Source: Flavobacteriaceae bacterium UBA3356 (GTDB lineage Bacteria > Bacteroidota > Bacteroidia > Flavobacteriales > Flavobacteriaceae). From it: a stretch of 56,897 bases of DNA. The stretch's first letter is position 1. Every line of letters starts with the position of its first letter. Positions 24,970-34,674 of the stretch are shown here, in pieces. The notes under the pieces are model-generated. The model worked only from the letters and a program-made list of their open reading frames with translations. It made no database searches and had not been told where the DNA came from. The DNA is taken from assembly GCA_002360635.1 (NCBI GenBank), contig DEQW01000012.1:1-56897 (forward strand), read 5' to 3'. The position numbers and the translations under genes were made by a program.

Positions 24970-25569
24970 CCAAAAATTTACCATAATTATTTGGGGTATC
25001 AAACCAATAAAAAAACCTAAAGTGAGCTCTAAAAAATTGTGTGATTCACTATGTAGGCGAGAAGAAGCAATCCATCCATTAAAAAAAAAGAAAACCCCAA
25101 TCCATGGCAATACATTAATTTTAAAATGGATACTTAATACGATTAAAAACATGGTGACCCCAGCTATTCCCATTTGATGAAGACTAACCTTTACTTTTAA
25201 TATAGCCATTAGCAAAGCGGTAATTGTAGAAAACAAAATACCTACAAAAAAATAATACAACTCCGGATCGTCATAGGGATCAAACACCATTTTTATAATT
25301 AATAACAACAGTATACACTGAATCATTAACGGTATTTTCCGTTCCTTGCTTGTTTTTAGGTGTATAGAATTTATAGCTCCAAGGTTTTTCAATAAGAAAA
25401 AAGTTATGATAGGTATAAGCATTGTGACAATGGCCACAGCAACCACTTTTGCCCGTAACAATTCAAAATCAACGTAACGAGGGGTAAAAATATAATACAG
25501 AATAACACCCAGTAATGGCATTATTAATGGGTGTAGGGCATAAGAACCAAAACGTAGAAAACGGTTCAT
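24964..25569 (-). CDS. PAP2-like integral membrane protein
   Basis: A 201-residue protein with about six TM helices. Remnants of the three PAP2 phosphatase motifs are visible in order: K-T-S-K-E-R-K-I-P (72-80), S-L-H (129-131) and S-R-x5-H-x3-E (Ser150, Arg151, His157, Glu161; the last position is usually Asp). It may therefore be a lipid phosphatase or a degenerate relative. The ATG at 25569 overlaps the rpoN stop by one base (TGATG); a TTG just upstream is unlikely. Confidence 0.7.
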   Translation of the reverse strand: MNRFLRFGSYALHPLIMPLLGVILYYIFTPRYVDFELLRAKVVAVAIVTMLIPIITFFLLKNLGAINSIHLKTSKERKIPLMIQCILLLLIIKMVFDPYDDPELYYFFVGILFSTITALLMAILKVKVSLHQMGIAGVTMFLIVLSIHFKINVLPWIGVFFFFNGWIASSRLHSESHNFLELTLGFFIGLIPQIIMVNFWL

Positions 25570-27032
25570 CAAATTTCTTTTCGAAGACGTGCTACAGGTA
25601 TGTCAAGCTGTTCCCTATATTTAGCAATAGTCCGGCGTGCAATGGGGTATCCCTTATCTTTAAGCACCTTTGCCAGTTTATCATCTGTTAAAGGCTTCAT
25701 CTTATCTTCTTCTTGAACAGTAATTTCAAGGATTTTCTTAATTTCACGAGTTGAAACATCTTCTCCTTGATCATTCTTCATCGATTCGCTAAAAAATTCT
25801 TTAATGAGAAATGTTCCGTAAGGCGTATCAACGTACTTGCTGTTTGCTACACGAGAAACGGTCGAAACATCCATGTCTATTTCATCAGCAATATCTTTTA
25901 AAATCATGGGTTTTAACTTTCGCTCATCACCAGTTAAAAAGTATTCCTTTTGGTAGTTCATAATGCTGCTCATCGTAACAAAAAGGGTTTGCTGTCTTTG
26001 TTTTATGGCCTCGATAAACCATTTGGCAGCATCCAGTTTTTGTTTAATAAACATCACAGCATCTTTCTGTTTCTTTGATTTTTCTTTAGACTCTTTATAG
26101 CCTTTGAGCATATTGGTATAATCGCGCGATACGTGAAGCTCTGGCGCATTCCGGCCATTTAAGGTGAGTTCCAACTCACCATCCCTAATTTTTATGGTAA
26201 AGTCTGGTATAACATGCTCCACTGCTCTGGTGTTGCCGGAATAACTCCCACCGGGTTTAGGGTTCAACACTTCAATTTCGTGGATGGCATTACGAAGCTC
26301 ATCTTCGGAAATATCAAATTTCTGAAGTAATTTCTTATAGTGTTTTTTTGTAAACTGATCGAATGCTTCATCTAAAATGGAAATGGCCAGTGCTACAGAA
26401 GCTGTTTCCTCTTTCCGTTTTAACTGAATTAATAAACATTCCTGAAGACTCCGAGCAGCAACACCAGCAGGGTCTAAACCCTGTACAACTTTCAATGTTT
26501 TTTCTACTTTTTCTTCAGTAGTGTAAACGTTTTGTGTAAAGGCAAGGTCATCTACAATATCAAGTACTTCTCGGCGTATATAACCACTTTCGTCAACACT
26601 TCCTACCAAAAACTTGGCAATTTCCCGTTCCTCGTCATCAAAACGATAAGTATTTAACTGCTGCATTAAATGTTGGGTAAATGATTTTCCCGAAGCGTAT
26701 GGTATTTGTTTATCTTCATCGTCCGCACTATAATTATTTGAAGAAAGTTTATAGCTAGGCACTTCGTCATCACTTAAATAATCGTCAACATTAATTTCAG
26801 TTTCAATTACTTCGGTGCCGTCGTCTTCATAATCATCCTCATAAGAGTCTGAAAATTCATCTTCATATTCATTAAGCTCATCCTTTCCGCCTTCTAAGGC
26901 AGGGTTCTCTTCCATTTCCTGCGAAATACGTTGCTCAAAGGCCTGCGTAGGCAATTGTATCAACTTCATCAACTGGATTTGTTGTGGTGATAGCTTTTGT
27001 GAAAGTTTAAAATTAAGTTGTTGCTTTAACAT
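25569..27032 (-). CDS. rpoN: RNA polymerase sigma-54 factor
   Basis: A 487-residue sigma-54. Region I (Q-K-L-S-P-Q-Q-I-Q-L-M-K-L and Q-E-M-E-E-N-P-A-L) is the activator-responsive part; region II (about 45-125) is unusually acidic; the core-binding domain follows, and the C-terminal RpoN box A-R-R-T-I-A-K-Y-R-E (465-474) contacts the -24 element. Full length. No bacterial enhancer-binding protein is encoded in the window, and I found no convincing -24/-12 promoter in it. Confidence 0.97.
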   Translation of the reverse strand: MLKQQLNFKLSQKLSPQQIQLMKLIQLPTQAFEQRISQEMEENPALEGGKDELNEYEDEFSDSYEDDYEDDGTEVIETEINVDDYLSDDEVPSYKLSSNNYSADDEDKQIPYASGKSFTQHLMQQLNTYRFDDEEREIAKFLVGSVDESGYIRREVLDIVDDLAFTQNVYTTEEKVEKTLKVVQGLDPAGVAARSLQECLLIQLKRKEETASVALAISILDEAFDQFTKKHYKKLLQKFDISEDELRNAIHEIEVLNPKPGGSYSGNTRAVEHVIPDFTIKIRDGELELTLNGRNAPELHVSRDYTNMLKGYKESKEKSKKQKDAVMFIKQKLDAAKWFIEAIKQRQQTLFVTMSSIMNYQKEYFLTGDERKLKPMILKDIADEIDMDVSTVSRVANSKYVDTPYGTFLIKEFFSESMKNDQGEDVSTREIKKILEITVQEEDKMKPLTDDKLAKVLKDKGYPIARRTIAKYREQLDIPVARLRKEI

Positions 27033-27056
27033 ACGATATAACTTACTTATAAAGTT

Positions 27057-27096
27057 AAAAAAAACCAGCTACAAAAATAATATTGTAGCTGGTTTT
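27057..27096 (-). terminator. Intrinsic terminator of asnS
   Basis: AAAACCAGCTACAA (27061-27074) and TTGTAGCTGGTTTT (27083-27096) form a perfect 14-bp stem; read on the minus strand it is followed by eight T's. It separates asnS from rpoN. Confidence 0.9.
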
Positions 27097-27121
27097 AATA
27101 TAAGCTTATGATTTATGATCA

Positions 27122-28564
27122 TTAAAACGATGCATTGCCAGGTGTACGAGGGTAAGGAATTACATCTCGAATATTGCCCATGCCGGTTACAAATTGTACC
27201 ATACGTTCAAAACCAAGGCCAAAGCCACTGTGAACACAAGTACCAAACTTACGAAGCTCTAAATACCACCAAAGTTCTTTTTCTTCAATGCCCATTGCTT
27301 TCATCTTTTCTTTTAAAACATCATACCGCTCTTCTCGCTGCGAACCTCCAACAATCTCTCCAATACCAGGAAAGAGTACATCCATGGCACGAACTGTTTT
27401 ACCGTCGTCGTTTAAACGCATGTAAAAAGCTTTAATTTTTGCAGGGTAGTCAAATAATATCACAGGACATTTAAAGTGTTTTTCTACTAAAAAGCGTTCG
27501 TGTTCACTTTGTAGATCTGCACCCCATTCGTCGATTATGTATTTAAATTTTTTCTTTTTGTTCGGTTTTGAGTTTTTAAGAATGTCAATTGCTTCGGTAT
27601 AGGTAACACGTTTAAAGTTGTTTTCCAGAACAAATTTCATTTTTTCCCTAAGTGCCATTTCACTTCGTTCTGCTTGAGGTTTGCTTTTTTCTACTTGGAG
27701 TAAACGGTTTTCTAAAAACTCAAGGTCGTCTGCACAGTTTTCTAGCGCATATTTAATGATGTATTTTATAAAATCTTCGGCCAAATCCATGTTTCCGTCT
27801 AGATCACAGAAAGCCATTTCAGGTTCAATCATCCAGAATTCTGCCAAATGACGCGACGTGTTTGAGTTTTCGGCTCTAAACGTTGGCCCAAAAGTGTATA
27901 TTTTACCCAATCCCATGGCGTAGGTTTCACCTTCTAATTGGCCACTTACGGTAAGGTTTGTTTCTTTTCCGAAGAAATCTTTTGAATAGTCTACATTTCC
28001 CTCATCATCTAAAGGCGGGCTTTTAGGGTCAAGGTTGCTCACTCGAAACATTTCGCCAGCACCTTCAGCATCACTCCCTGTAATAATTGGGGAATGCATA
28101 TAGTTGAATCCATTCTTCTGAAAATATTCATGAACAGCAAATGCCAATTTTGACCGGGTACGCATAACGGCACTGAATGTATTAGTGCGAACACGCAAAT
28201 GAGCTTGTTCCCTTAATTTTTCAAGGGAATGGCGCTTAGGCGAAAGAATGGTAAGTTTTACCTCTTCTGGATCTGCTTCCCCAAGAACAGTCACTTTTGA
28301 AACCTGAACCTCTACGTTTTGTCCTTTTCCTTGGCTTTCAACCAAAACACCTTTAACCTCTATAGCCGCACCAATGGTTATTTTTTTAAGTGTTTCTTCT
28401 TCAAAATTCTCAAAATCAACAACACATTGTAGGTTTTTAATGGTAGATCCATCGTTTAAGGCTATAAAGCGGTTACTTCTAAAAGCCCGTACCCATCCTT
28501 TAATGGTAATTTCGTTTAAGGAAGGTTCCGTTTGTAAAACGTCTATTATTTCAGTATGCTGCAT
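27122..28564 (-). CDS. asnS: Asparaginyl-tRNA synthetase
   Basis: A 480-residue class IIb synthetase. The N-terminal OB-fold anticodon domain (about 15-105) is followed by the catalytic core with motif 2 (F-R-A-E-N-S-N-T-S-R-H-L-A-E-F) and motif 3 (G-F-G-L-G-F-E-R). The N-S-N-T-S-R-H pattern and overall length fit AsnRS rather than AspRS. The cell therefore charges tRNA-Asn directly. Confidence 0.96.
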   Translation of the reverse strand: MQHTEIIDVLQTEPSLNEITIKGWVRAFRSNRFIALNDGSTIKNLQCVVDFENFEEETLKKITIGAAIEVKGVLVESQGKGQNVEVQVSKVTVLGEADPEEVKLTILSPKRHSLEKLREQAHLRVRTNTFSAVMRTRSKLAFAVHEYFQKNGFNYMHSPIITGSDAEGAGEMFRVSNLDPKSPPLDDEGNVDYSKDFFGKETNLTVSGQLEGETYAMGLGKIYTFGPTFRAENSNTSRHLAEFWMIEPEMAFCDLDGNMDLAEDFIKYIIKYALENCADDLEFLENRLLQVEKSKPQAERSEMALREKMKFVLENNFKRVTYTEAIDILKNSKPNKKKKFKYIIDEWGADLQSEHERFLVEKHFKCPVILFDYPAKIKAFYMRLNDDGKTVRAMDVLFPGIGEIVGGSQREERYDVLKEKMKAMGIEEKELWWYLELRKFGTCVHSGFGLGFERMVQFVTGMGNIRDVIPYPRTPGNASF

Positions 28565-28641
28565 AATGGTTGTTTTTTCGATTGATAAAGATACTTTTTC
28601 TATAAATTTCAGAAAAATATATTCTGAAACGTGCTATTTCT

Positions 28642-31062
28642 TTATTCTTTATAGTTTTTAGGTTTAATTTTTTCTTCCTCATCATCACTATCATCTGGTA
28701 AAATTTTTAAGGAAGGTTTTTTAAAGGTTTTCTTGTTTGCTATTTCTTTTTCAAGCGATAGTAAAAGTGCCGGAAGCAATAATAAGTTTGCTAACATGGC
28801 AAATACTAAAGTAATAGAAACCAATGCACCTAACGCTACAGTACCGCCAAAGCTTGAAATGGTAAACACCGAAAATCCAAAAAACAGCACAATGGAAGTA
28901 TAAAACATGCTTACTCCAGTTTCACGCAGCGCTGCATATACCGACTTTTTAATCTTCCAATTGTTTGCCATAAGTTCTTGCCTGTATTTTGCCAAAAAGT
29001 GAATAGTATCATCTACCGAGATACCAAAAGCAATACTGAACACCAAAATTGTACTGGGTTTAATGGGTACACCTAAAAAGCCCATAAGCCCAGCTGTTAT
29101 TATCAGTGGCAGTAAATTGGGCAGCAAGGAGACCAAGATCATTTTAAAACTTCTGAACATCCACGCCATAAATAATGCAATTAATAAAATGGCAAGTGAA
29201 AGTGAAATTATCAGGTTGGTCACTAAATATTTTGTTCCTTTCTGAAATACCAACGCTTTTCCTGTAAGGGTAACAGAGTATCGTTCTGGAGGGAAAATCT
29301 TATCTATTTTTGTTTTTAGATCTTCTTCAATGCGGTCGTATCGTTCTGTTTCGGTGTCTTTAATAAATGTAGTAATGCGTGCAAATTGGCCTGTACTGTC
29401 CACATAGCTCTTTAATAAATCGGTACTTCCGGCGCTACTTTTTGCCTGTGATAGGATAAAAGTCCGTTCTTGGCTGTTGGGTAATTGATAATATTCAGGG
29501 TTGTTATTATAATAGGCCTGCTTTGAATATTTAACCAATTCAACTACCGAAAGTGGTTTAGAAAATTCGGGTATTTCTTCAATGTACTCCTGTAATTCGT
29601 CCATTCGTTTTAAGGTAGCAAGTTTCATTACTCCTTTTTTACGTTTGGTATCGACTAATATTTCCAAAGGCATGATGCCTTCATATTCTTTCTCAAAAAA
29701 TCGAATATCTTTAAAAAAAGCTGCGTTTTTTGGCATGTCTTCAATAAGACTCCCCGATATTTTAATATTGAATATTCCTATAATACTTAGGCACAAAGTG
29801 ACTACCGAAATAATAAAAATGGCAATCCGGTGTTCTTTCACCATGCGTTCCATCCAGTCCACAAAACTCCCTATCCACCGTTTGTTCAGATGTTTTAAGT
29901 GTTTATATTTCGGCACGGCCATATAGCTATACACGATTGGAATTATAAACAAACTAAGTAGAAAAATAGCAATAATATTAATGGAAGCTACTATACCAAA
30001 TTCGCTAAGCAATTTGCTGTTAGTTAATATAAATGTAGCAAAACCAGAAGCTGTCGTAACGTTTGTCATTAACGTTGCGTTGCCCACTTTACTAATAACA
30101 CGTTGCAATGATTTGGCCTGATTACCGTGCTGTTTTATCTCTTGTTGGTATTTATTTATAAGAAAAATACAATTTGGGATACCAATTACAATTATAAGTG
30201 GCGGAATTAATGCCGTAAGTACCGTAATTTCATAATGGAGCAATCCTAAAATCCCGAAAGACCACATAACACCGATAATTACCGTAGCCATGGAAATTAG
30301 CGTTGCCCGCACCGAACGGAAGAAAAAGAAAAAAATTAATGAGGTGACCAGTAGGGCAGCGGCAATAAACATTCCTATCTCATCAATAATATTTTGTGAG
30401 TTTAAGGTCCGTATGTACGGCATGCCCGAAGTATGGACATCAATGCCGGTTTCGCTCTCAAAAGCTTCTATCTGTGGAATAAGATCTTGCACGATAAAAT
30501 CTTTCCGCTCTGCAGTATTTACAATATCCTTTTTTAGATAAACCGCTGTGCGGACCGACTTTTTATTTGGGCTATAGACTAAACCATTATAAAAAGGAAG
30601 GTTGTTGAAAAGCTCTTGTTTGTAAGCTTGTATTTTTTCTGAAGAAGGAATGGAGTCCTTAATAAAAGGTACCAATTGAAACCCAACGGTATCTTTTTTC
30701 CGCTCCAGTTTTTGCAAATCTCCAATCGATAACGTAAGATCTACTTCGTCATATTTATTTAAATTTTTTGAAAGTTGCGTCCAAGCGTTGAAGTTTGAAG
30801 GGGTAAAAAGGGTAGAATCTTTTACTCCCAGAACAATTAAATTACCTTCTTCCCCAAATTTTGATAGAAAATTCTGGTACTCTAAGTTAATTTCGTGGTC
30901 ATCGGGCAATAAGTTGGCTTCGGTATATGTAAAGCGCATGTTTTTCCACTGTAAGGCAAAAAACACGGTTGCGCAGGCGATGGCAATAAGTATAAGCGTA
31001 CGGTTACGCAAAATAAAACGAGCCACGGTGGTCCAAAAACCAATACTGAAAAGTTTATCCAA
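28642..31062 (-). CDS. HAE3/MMPL-type RND exporter
   Basis: An 806-residue inner-membrane protein with the two-fold RND layout: TM1 (about 22-38), a periplasmic domain, a five-helix cluster, then a repeat of the same. The second half has the proton-relay V-D-D-T-I-H-F-L (Asp684/Asp685); the corresponding place in the first half is I-P-N-C-I-F-L (Asn297), so the relay is one-sided. Length and lack of an adaptor gene place it with HAE3/MMPL exporters, which often move lipids. The start appears to be TTG: an in-frame TAA lies 15 nt upstream and no ATG occurs before residue 42. The C-terminal tail is highly charged. It lies just downstream of the DUF5686 barrel gene. Confidence 0.88.
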   Translation of the reverse strand: MDKLFSIGFWTTVARFILRNRTLILIAIACATVFFALQWKNMRFTYTEANLLPDDHEINLEYQNFLSKFGEEGNLIVLGVKDSTLFTPSNFNAWTQLSKNLNKYDEVDLTLSIGDLQKLERKKDTVGFQLVPFIKDSIPSSEKIQAYKQELFNNLPFYNGLVYSPNKKSVRTAVYLKKDIVNTAERKDFIVQDLIPQIEAFESETGIDVHTSGMPYIRTLNSQNIIDEIGMFIAAALLVTSLIFFFFFRSVRATLISMATVIIGVMWSFGILGLLHYEITVLTALIPPLIIVIGIPNCIFLINKYQQEIKQHGNQAKSLQRVISKVGNATLMTNVTTASGFATFILTNSKLLSEFGIVASINIIAIFLLSLFIIPIVYSYMAVPKYKHLKHLNKRWIGSFVDWMERMVKEHRIAIFIISVVTLCLSIIGIFNIKISGSLIEDMPKNAAFFKDIRFFEKEYEGIMPLEILVDTKRKKGVMKLATLKRMDELQEYIEEIPEFSKPLSVVELVKYSKQAYYNNNPEYYQLPNSQERTFILSQAKSSAGSTDLLKSYVDSTGQFARITTFIKDTETERYDRIEEDLKTKIDKIFPPERYSVTLTGKALVFQKGTKYLVTNLIISLSLAILLIALFMAWMFRSFKMILVSLLPNLLPLIITAGLMGFLGVPIKPSTILVFSIAFGISVDDTIHFLAKYRQELMANNWKIKKSVYAALRETGVSMFYTSIVLFFGFSVFTISSFGGTVALGALVSITLVFAMLANLLLLPALLLSLEKEIANKKTFKKPSLKILPDDSDDEEEKIKPKNYKE

Positions 31063-31138
31063 ACCTTTTTCTTTTTAGAAGGCGCAAAGGTATAAATTAT
31101 AAGGCAGTAGCCGTTGTTTTCGTTCCTCTTTTTACCTG

Positions 31139-32404
31139 TTAAAACTTGGCATAAAATGTAAACTTGAATGAAATATTATCTTCAAATTCGGGTAAATGAT
31201 AATAACCGTATCGATAAGCAAAACTTAACCCGAAACCAAAAATGAGTTTGTTGATTTCGATTCCCGACTCTGAGTAAAACTGATCCAGGGTTTTAAAGTT
31301 AATGCCAGCGTGTTTTTCGGTGTTATCCATGTTGCCAAGTGCATGACGGGTAATAATAACAAGTTCAGGTTTAAATTTATCTGAAAAATAAAAACGGCGC
31401 AGACTGTGCTTAATCTGTAATGTTGCTAGCTTATCTGAAAAAAACTCACCAAAATACATAGTCTCAAAACTCTTTCGTCCAGCAACTGAAAATCGCTGTA
31501 AAATTGTATTTTTAGTGGGACTGTTTGGGTATGCGTGAAATAAATGTGTTAATGGCACATCACCAATTGCATAATCACCTTCCAATAAAAAGCTGGTAGA
31601 GGAGAGGTCGGTTCGCTCTATATAATAATCGAGTTTTAGGCCAAATTTAGTATACGTGAAATCACTGCCGGCAATACCTCTTATGCCTTGGGTAACCTGT
31701 GCGCTTATTTTTGGGCTTCCATCAAAATATTCCACAAAACCGTCGTTAGTAGTTATAAATTCTTCTTTAGGACTAATCCTAACAGAGGCTGTTACTTCAC
31801 TAAGCTCATAATTATTATAGAGTATTCCATCGTTGATAAAAGTGTAATTTTCTATCTGTTCAATATCACTTCGGGAAATACGAAGTTCGGATAAAATTTT
31901 AGGGTCAAATTCACTTTGAATATTCGCTTGCCAAGTACGATGTTTAAAAAACTGGGTCACATTTACCAAACGGGGTTCAAAAACAGAGTATACGCGGGCA
32001 TCGGTTAGATATTGGAACGTTCCAATTTCCCGAATATCATCTATGTAGTATAAGTTTACCCAAGTCTTGCTCCCTTTATCTACTCGGGCACTTGCTCCCA
32101 AACTGAATTTAAAATCGTGATCCTTAAAACCGTGGGCTATATATCCGCCAATCTTATAATTTTTGAAAAGTTTATCGTTGGTAATTCCTCCAATACCCAG
32201 CCGAATCCCTTCGTAATTGTTATATTTTATTAAGTAGCGTAAATCCACATCAAAAAAACCAATGGGGTAAAAACCGGTATTAAATGGGTTTTTCTTCTCT
32301 TCTTTTTTAGTGGCTGTTGTATCTTTTTCGGTTTTAATGGCAGGTTCTTGCGCAGCAGCAACATAACCTAGTAGCAGCAAAAAAATAATAAGAAAGGTGC
32401 GCAT
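31139..32404 (-). CDS. DUF5686-like outer-membrane beta-barrel protein
   Basis: A 421-residue protein with a signal peptide (ends A-A-A-Q, about 18), a short Lys/Glu/Thr-rich linker and a barrel that contains the recognisable F-F-D-V-D-L-R-Y-L-I-K-Y-N, G-I-R-L-G-I-G-G-I-T-N and G-Y-I-A-H-G-F-K-D segments of the DUF5686 family. The usual N-terminal carboxypeptidase-regulatory-like domain of the long members is absent. It ends in F-Y-A-K-F. Function unknown. Gap of 76 nt to the exporter on the same strand. Confidence 0.75.
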   Translation of the reverse strand: MRTFLIIFLLLLGYVAAAQEPAIKTEKDTTATKKEEKKNPFNTGFYPIGFFDVDLRYLIKYNNYEGIRLGIGGITNDKLFKNYKIGGYIAHGFKDHDFKFSLGASARVDKGSKTWVNLYYIDDIREIGTFQYLTDARVYSVFEPRLVNVTQFFKHRTWQANIQSEFDPKILSELRISRSDIEQIENYTFINDGILYNNYELSEVTASVRISPKEEFITTNDGFVEYFDGSPKISAQVTQGIRGIAGSDFTYTKFGLKLDYYIERTDLSSTSFLLEGDYAIGDVPLTHLFHAYPNSPTKNTILQRFSVAGRKSFETMYFGEFFSDKLATLQIKHSLRRFYFSDKFKPELVIITRHALGNMDNTEKHAGINFKTLDQFYSESGIEINKLIFGFGLSFAYRYGYYHLPEFEDNISFKFTFYAKF

Positions 32405-32431
32405 ACAGGGGTTCCGAAGTTTAATTTTTTA

Positions 32432-32463
32432 AAAATAAAAAGAAAGCGGCATAGTAGCCGCTT
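32432..32463 (-). terminator. Intrinsic terminator of frr
   Basis: AAGCGGC (32444-32450) / GCCGCTT (32457-32463), 6-nt loop; on the minus strand it is followed by TCTTTTTATTTTT. It lies between the frr stop (32493) and the start of the DUF5686 gene (32404). Confidence 0.8.
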
Positions 32464-32492
32464 GTTTTTGTTATGTTTAACGTAACCATTGG

Positions 32493-33047
32493 TTAAACCG
32501 TCATAATTTCTTTTTCTTTCTTCTCGAAAATTCGATCAATTTTTGCGATATGGTTATCGGTCATTTCCTGTATATCGTTTTCCAAATTTTTCTGCAAATC
32601 TTCTGAAATATCCAGCTTTTTCAAATCGTTATTTGCATTCTTACGGTCGTTACGAACCACAACTTTTGCTTCTTCGGCCTCAGCCTTTGCTTGTTTTGCC
32701 AAATCTTTACGGCGTTCTTCGGTCAATGGAGGAACGTTAATTATTACACTTTCCCCATTGTTTTGAGGATTGAACCCAAGATTTGCCACTTGTATTCCTT
32801 TTTCAATTTCAGGAATTAATGACTTTTCCCAAGGCTGGATGGAAATGGTCATCCCATCTGGGGTATTTACATTGGCAACTTGGTTTAGGGGAGTTGGGCT
32901 GCCGTAGTAATCTACCATTACACCGTTTACCATAGAAGGAGAGGCTTTTCCGGCACGTATGTTTGCCAATTGTTTTTCAAGGTGATTAACGGCTTTGTCC
33001 ATTGCTTCGCGGGTGCCGTCTATCAAAAATTCAATTTCGTCTTCCAT
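32493..33047 (-). CDS. frr: Ribosome recycling factor
   Basis: A 184-residue RRF that splits post-termination ribosomes with EF-G. It shows R-A-G-K-A-S-P-S-M (36-44), Y-Y-G-S-P-T-P-L-N-Q-V-A and P-P-L-T-E-E-R-R. The start is the ATG at 33047 (M-E-D-E-I-E-F), which gives the family length; the frame is open 17 codons further upstream, but that stretch is not family-like and would encroach on pyrH. It follows pyrH as in most bacteria. Confidence 0.95.
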   Translation of the reverse strand: MEDEIEFLIDGTREAMDKAVNHLEKQLANIRAGKASPSMVNGVMVDYYGSPTPLNQVANVNTPDGMTISIQPWEKSLIPEIEKGIQVANLGFNPQNNGESVIINVPPLTEERRKDLAKQAKAEAEEAKVVVRNDRKNANNDLKKLDISEDLQKNLENDIQEMTDNHIAKIDRIFEKKEKEIMTV

Positions 33048-33109
33048 TTTAAATTTTTTTAAGTGTTTTTCAAAAATCAAGCCAAGGGTAATTGGCAAAT
33101 TGTCTGATT

Positions 33110-33817
33110 TTATAAATTTACTTTAGTCCCAATTTTTTCACCTGAAACTACTTTCATTAGATTGCCTTTTGTATTCATATCAAAAACAATAATAGGCAAT
33201 TTGTTTTCTTGGCTTAATGTGAAGGCTGTGGTATCCATTACTTTTAAGCCTTTTTTCAATACATCTTCAAACGTTATATAATCATATTTTTCGGCAGCTT
33301 TGTCCTTTTCTGGATCGCTAGTGTAAATTCCATCTACCCGTGTTCCTTTTAAAATAACATCGGCATGGATTTCAATCGCTCTTAGCACTGCTGCGCTATC
33401 TGTTGTAAAGTATGGATTTCCAGTACCACCACCAAAAATTACTACACGACCTTTTTCTAAATGACGAATGGCTTTTCTACGTATAAAAGGTTCTGCTACT
33501 TCGTTTATTTTAATGGCACTTTGCAAACGGGTAGGTACGTCTTCATCTTCTAAAGCACTTTGCAATGCCAATCCATTGATAACGGTGGCAAGCATTCCCA
33601 TATGATCGCCCTGTACACGGTCCATCCCGCGGCTGGCACCGGCAACACCCCTAAAAATGTTTCCGCCGCCAATAACAATGGCAACTTCTACTCCTTTGTT
33701 TGTTATTTCCTTTATCTCTTCAGCATATTCTTTCAATCTATCTGGATCTATACCGTATTGGCGGTTTCCCATTAAGGCTTCGCCGGATAATTTTAAAAGG
33801 ATTCGTTTGTATTGCAT
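33110..33817 (-). CDS. pyrH: UMP kinase
   Basis: A 235-residue hexameric bacterial UMP kinase (amino-acid-kinase fold) making UDP. K-L-S-G-E-A-L (9-15), G-G-G-N-I-F-R-G and the T-D-S-A-A-V-L-R segment are intact. A TATTTTTG -7 box on the minus strand (33842 to 33835) precedes the start by about 18 nt, so pyrH-frr has its own promoter here. Confidence 0.96.
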   Translation of the reverse strand: MQYKRILLKLSGEALMGNRQYGIDPDRLKEYAEEIKEITNKGVEVAIVIGGGNIFRGVAGASRGMDRVQGDHMGMLATVINGLALQSALEDEDVPTRLQSAIKINEVAEPFIRRKAIRHLEKGRVVIFGGGTGNPYFTTDSAAVLRAIEIHADVILKGTRVDGIYTSDPEKDKAAEKYDYITFEDVLKKGLKVMDTTAFTLSQENKLPIIVFDMNTKGNLMKVVSGEKIGTKVNL

Positions 33818-33949
33818 AGTGGTGTTTTACTGGGCAAAAATAATGAAAAATTATGTACGGTGTCATGAAAAATAAAAAGGTTGAAAGCTTTCGAAGAAAA
33901 TTTGACCAAATTGAATTATTGTGATTATACTAATTAACTTATATATTTT

Positions 33950-34507
33950 TCAAAACCTTCTTCCAACTACAATTCCAAACCTTGGGTAAACATTACTAAT
34001 ATTATTTATATTCATAAAATTTCTGCCCCCACCTATGACCAACTCTGCCAGCCACTTATCCTCTATAAGGAATTTTCCTCCAACTGCAATCCCTATTCCT
34101 AAACCTAATTCATTTTTACTTTCAAGATCACGAGTTTTTAAAGAAAAAAAAGAACCATTACCTTCTATAAAAAAACCGGTTGCCATTTTTTTTCCAAAAT
34201 AATATCTATAATAAGGAATGAATATGTATCTAATTCCGCGATCTTGTTCGTCCTTGAAAGACAAACCAAATGATAACCCAATTCCAGAGGTTTTATTTAA
34301 AATTCTTTCATAACTAAGTTCTGGATATTTCAAATTTAAATACCCTGAAATAATGTAATAGCCTCCGTTTATTTTAATCTCGTTTCGGCTTTCAACCTGT
34401 TCTTGTCCATTTGCCTGTAATGATATTAGAAACGAGAAAGTAGCCAATATTAAAATTGAACTTCTTTGTATATATGAAAAGAATTTTCTTCTTGTTTTTG
34501 AAAGCAT
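33950..34507 (-). CDS. Outer-membrane beta-barrel protein (DUF3575-like), function unknown
   Basis: A 185-residue protein with an N-terminal signal (hydrophobic 16-33, N-G-Q) and strands such as P-E-L-S-Y-E-R-I-L, F-I-P-Y-Y-R-Y-Y-F-G and G-F-F-I-E-G-N-G-S, a pattern I associate with small DUF3575-type barrels of this phylum. It ends in V-V-G-R-R-F. It stands alone on the minus strand in a two-gene insert between pyrH and tsf. Confidence 0.7.
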   Translation of the reverse strand: MLSKTRRKFFSYIQRSSILILATFSFLISLQANGQEQVESRNEIKINGGYYIISGYLNLKYPELSYERILNKTSGIGLSFGLSFKDEQDRGIRYIFIPYYRYYFGKKMATGFFIEGNGSFFSLKTRDLESKNELGLGIGIAVGGKFLIEDKWLAELVIGGGRNFMNINNISNVYPRFGIVVGRRF

Positions 34508-34674
34508 AAAAAAAATTATTTTATGACCAATTTATGCTATAAAATTCCTACAAAATATGATTTCAGTCATATTAAGTTTTTATATCCCCTTCGTAAAAAT
34601 CCATTAATATGATGACATTTTAAAATCCTTTCGATGATAAGAAAACAGATAATCAATTTTTAAATTTCCTTATT

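Noticed and set aside
27115..27435. Plus-strand frame of 106 codons opposite asnS
   Set aside because: Overlaps the conserved catalytic end of asnS; composition (many Gln, His, Leu, Cys) is that of an antisense shadow.
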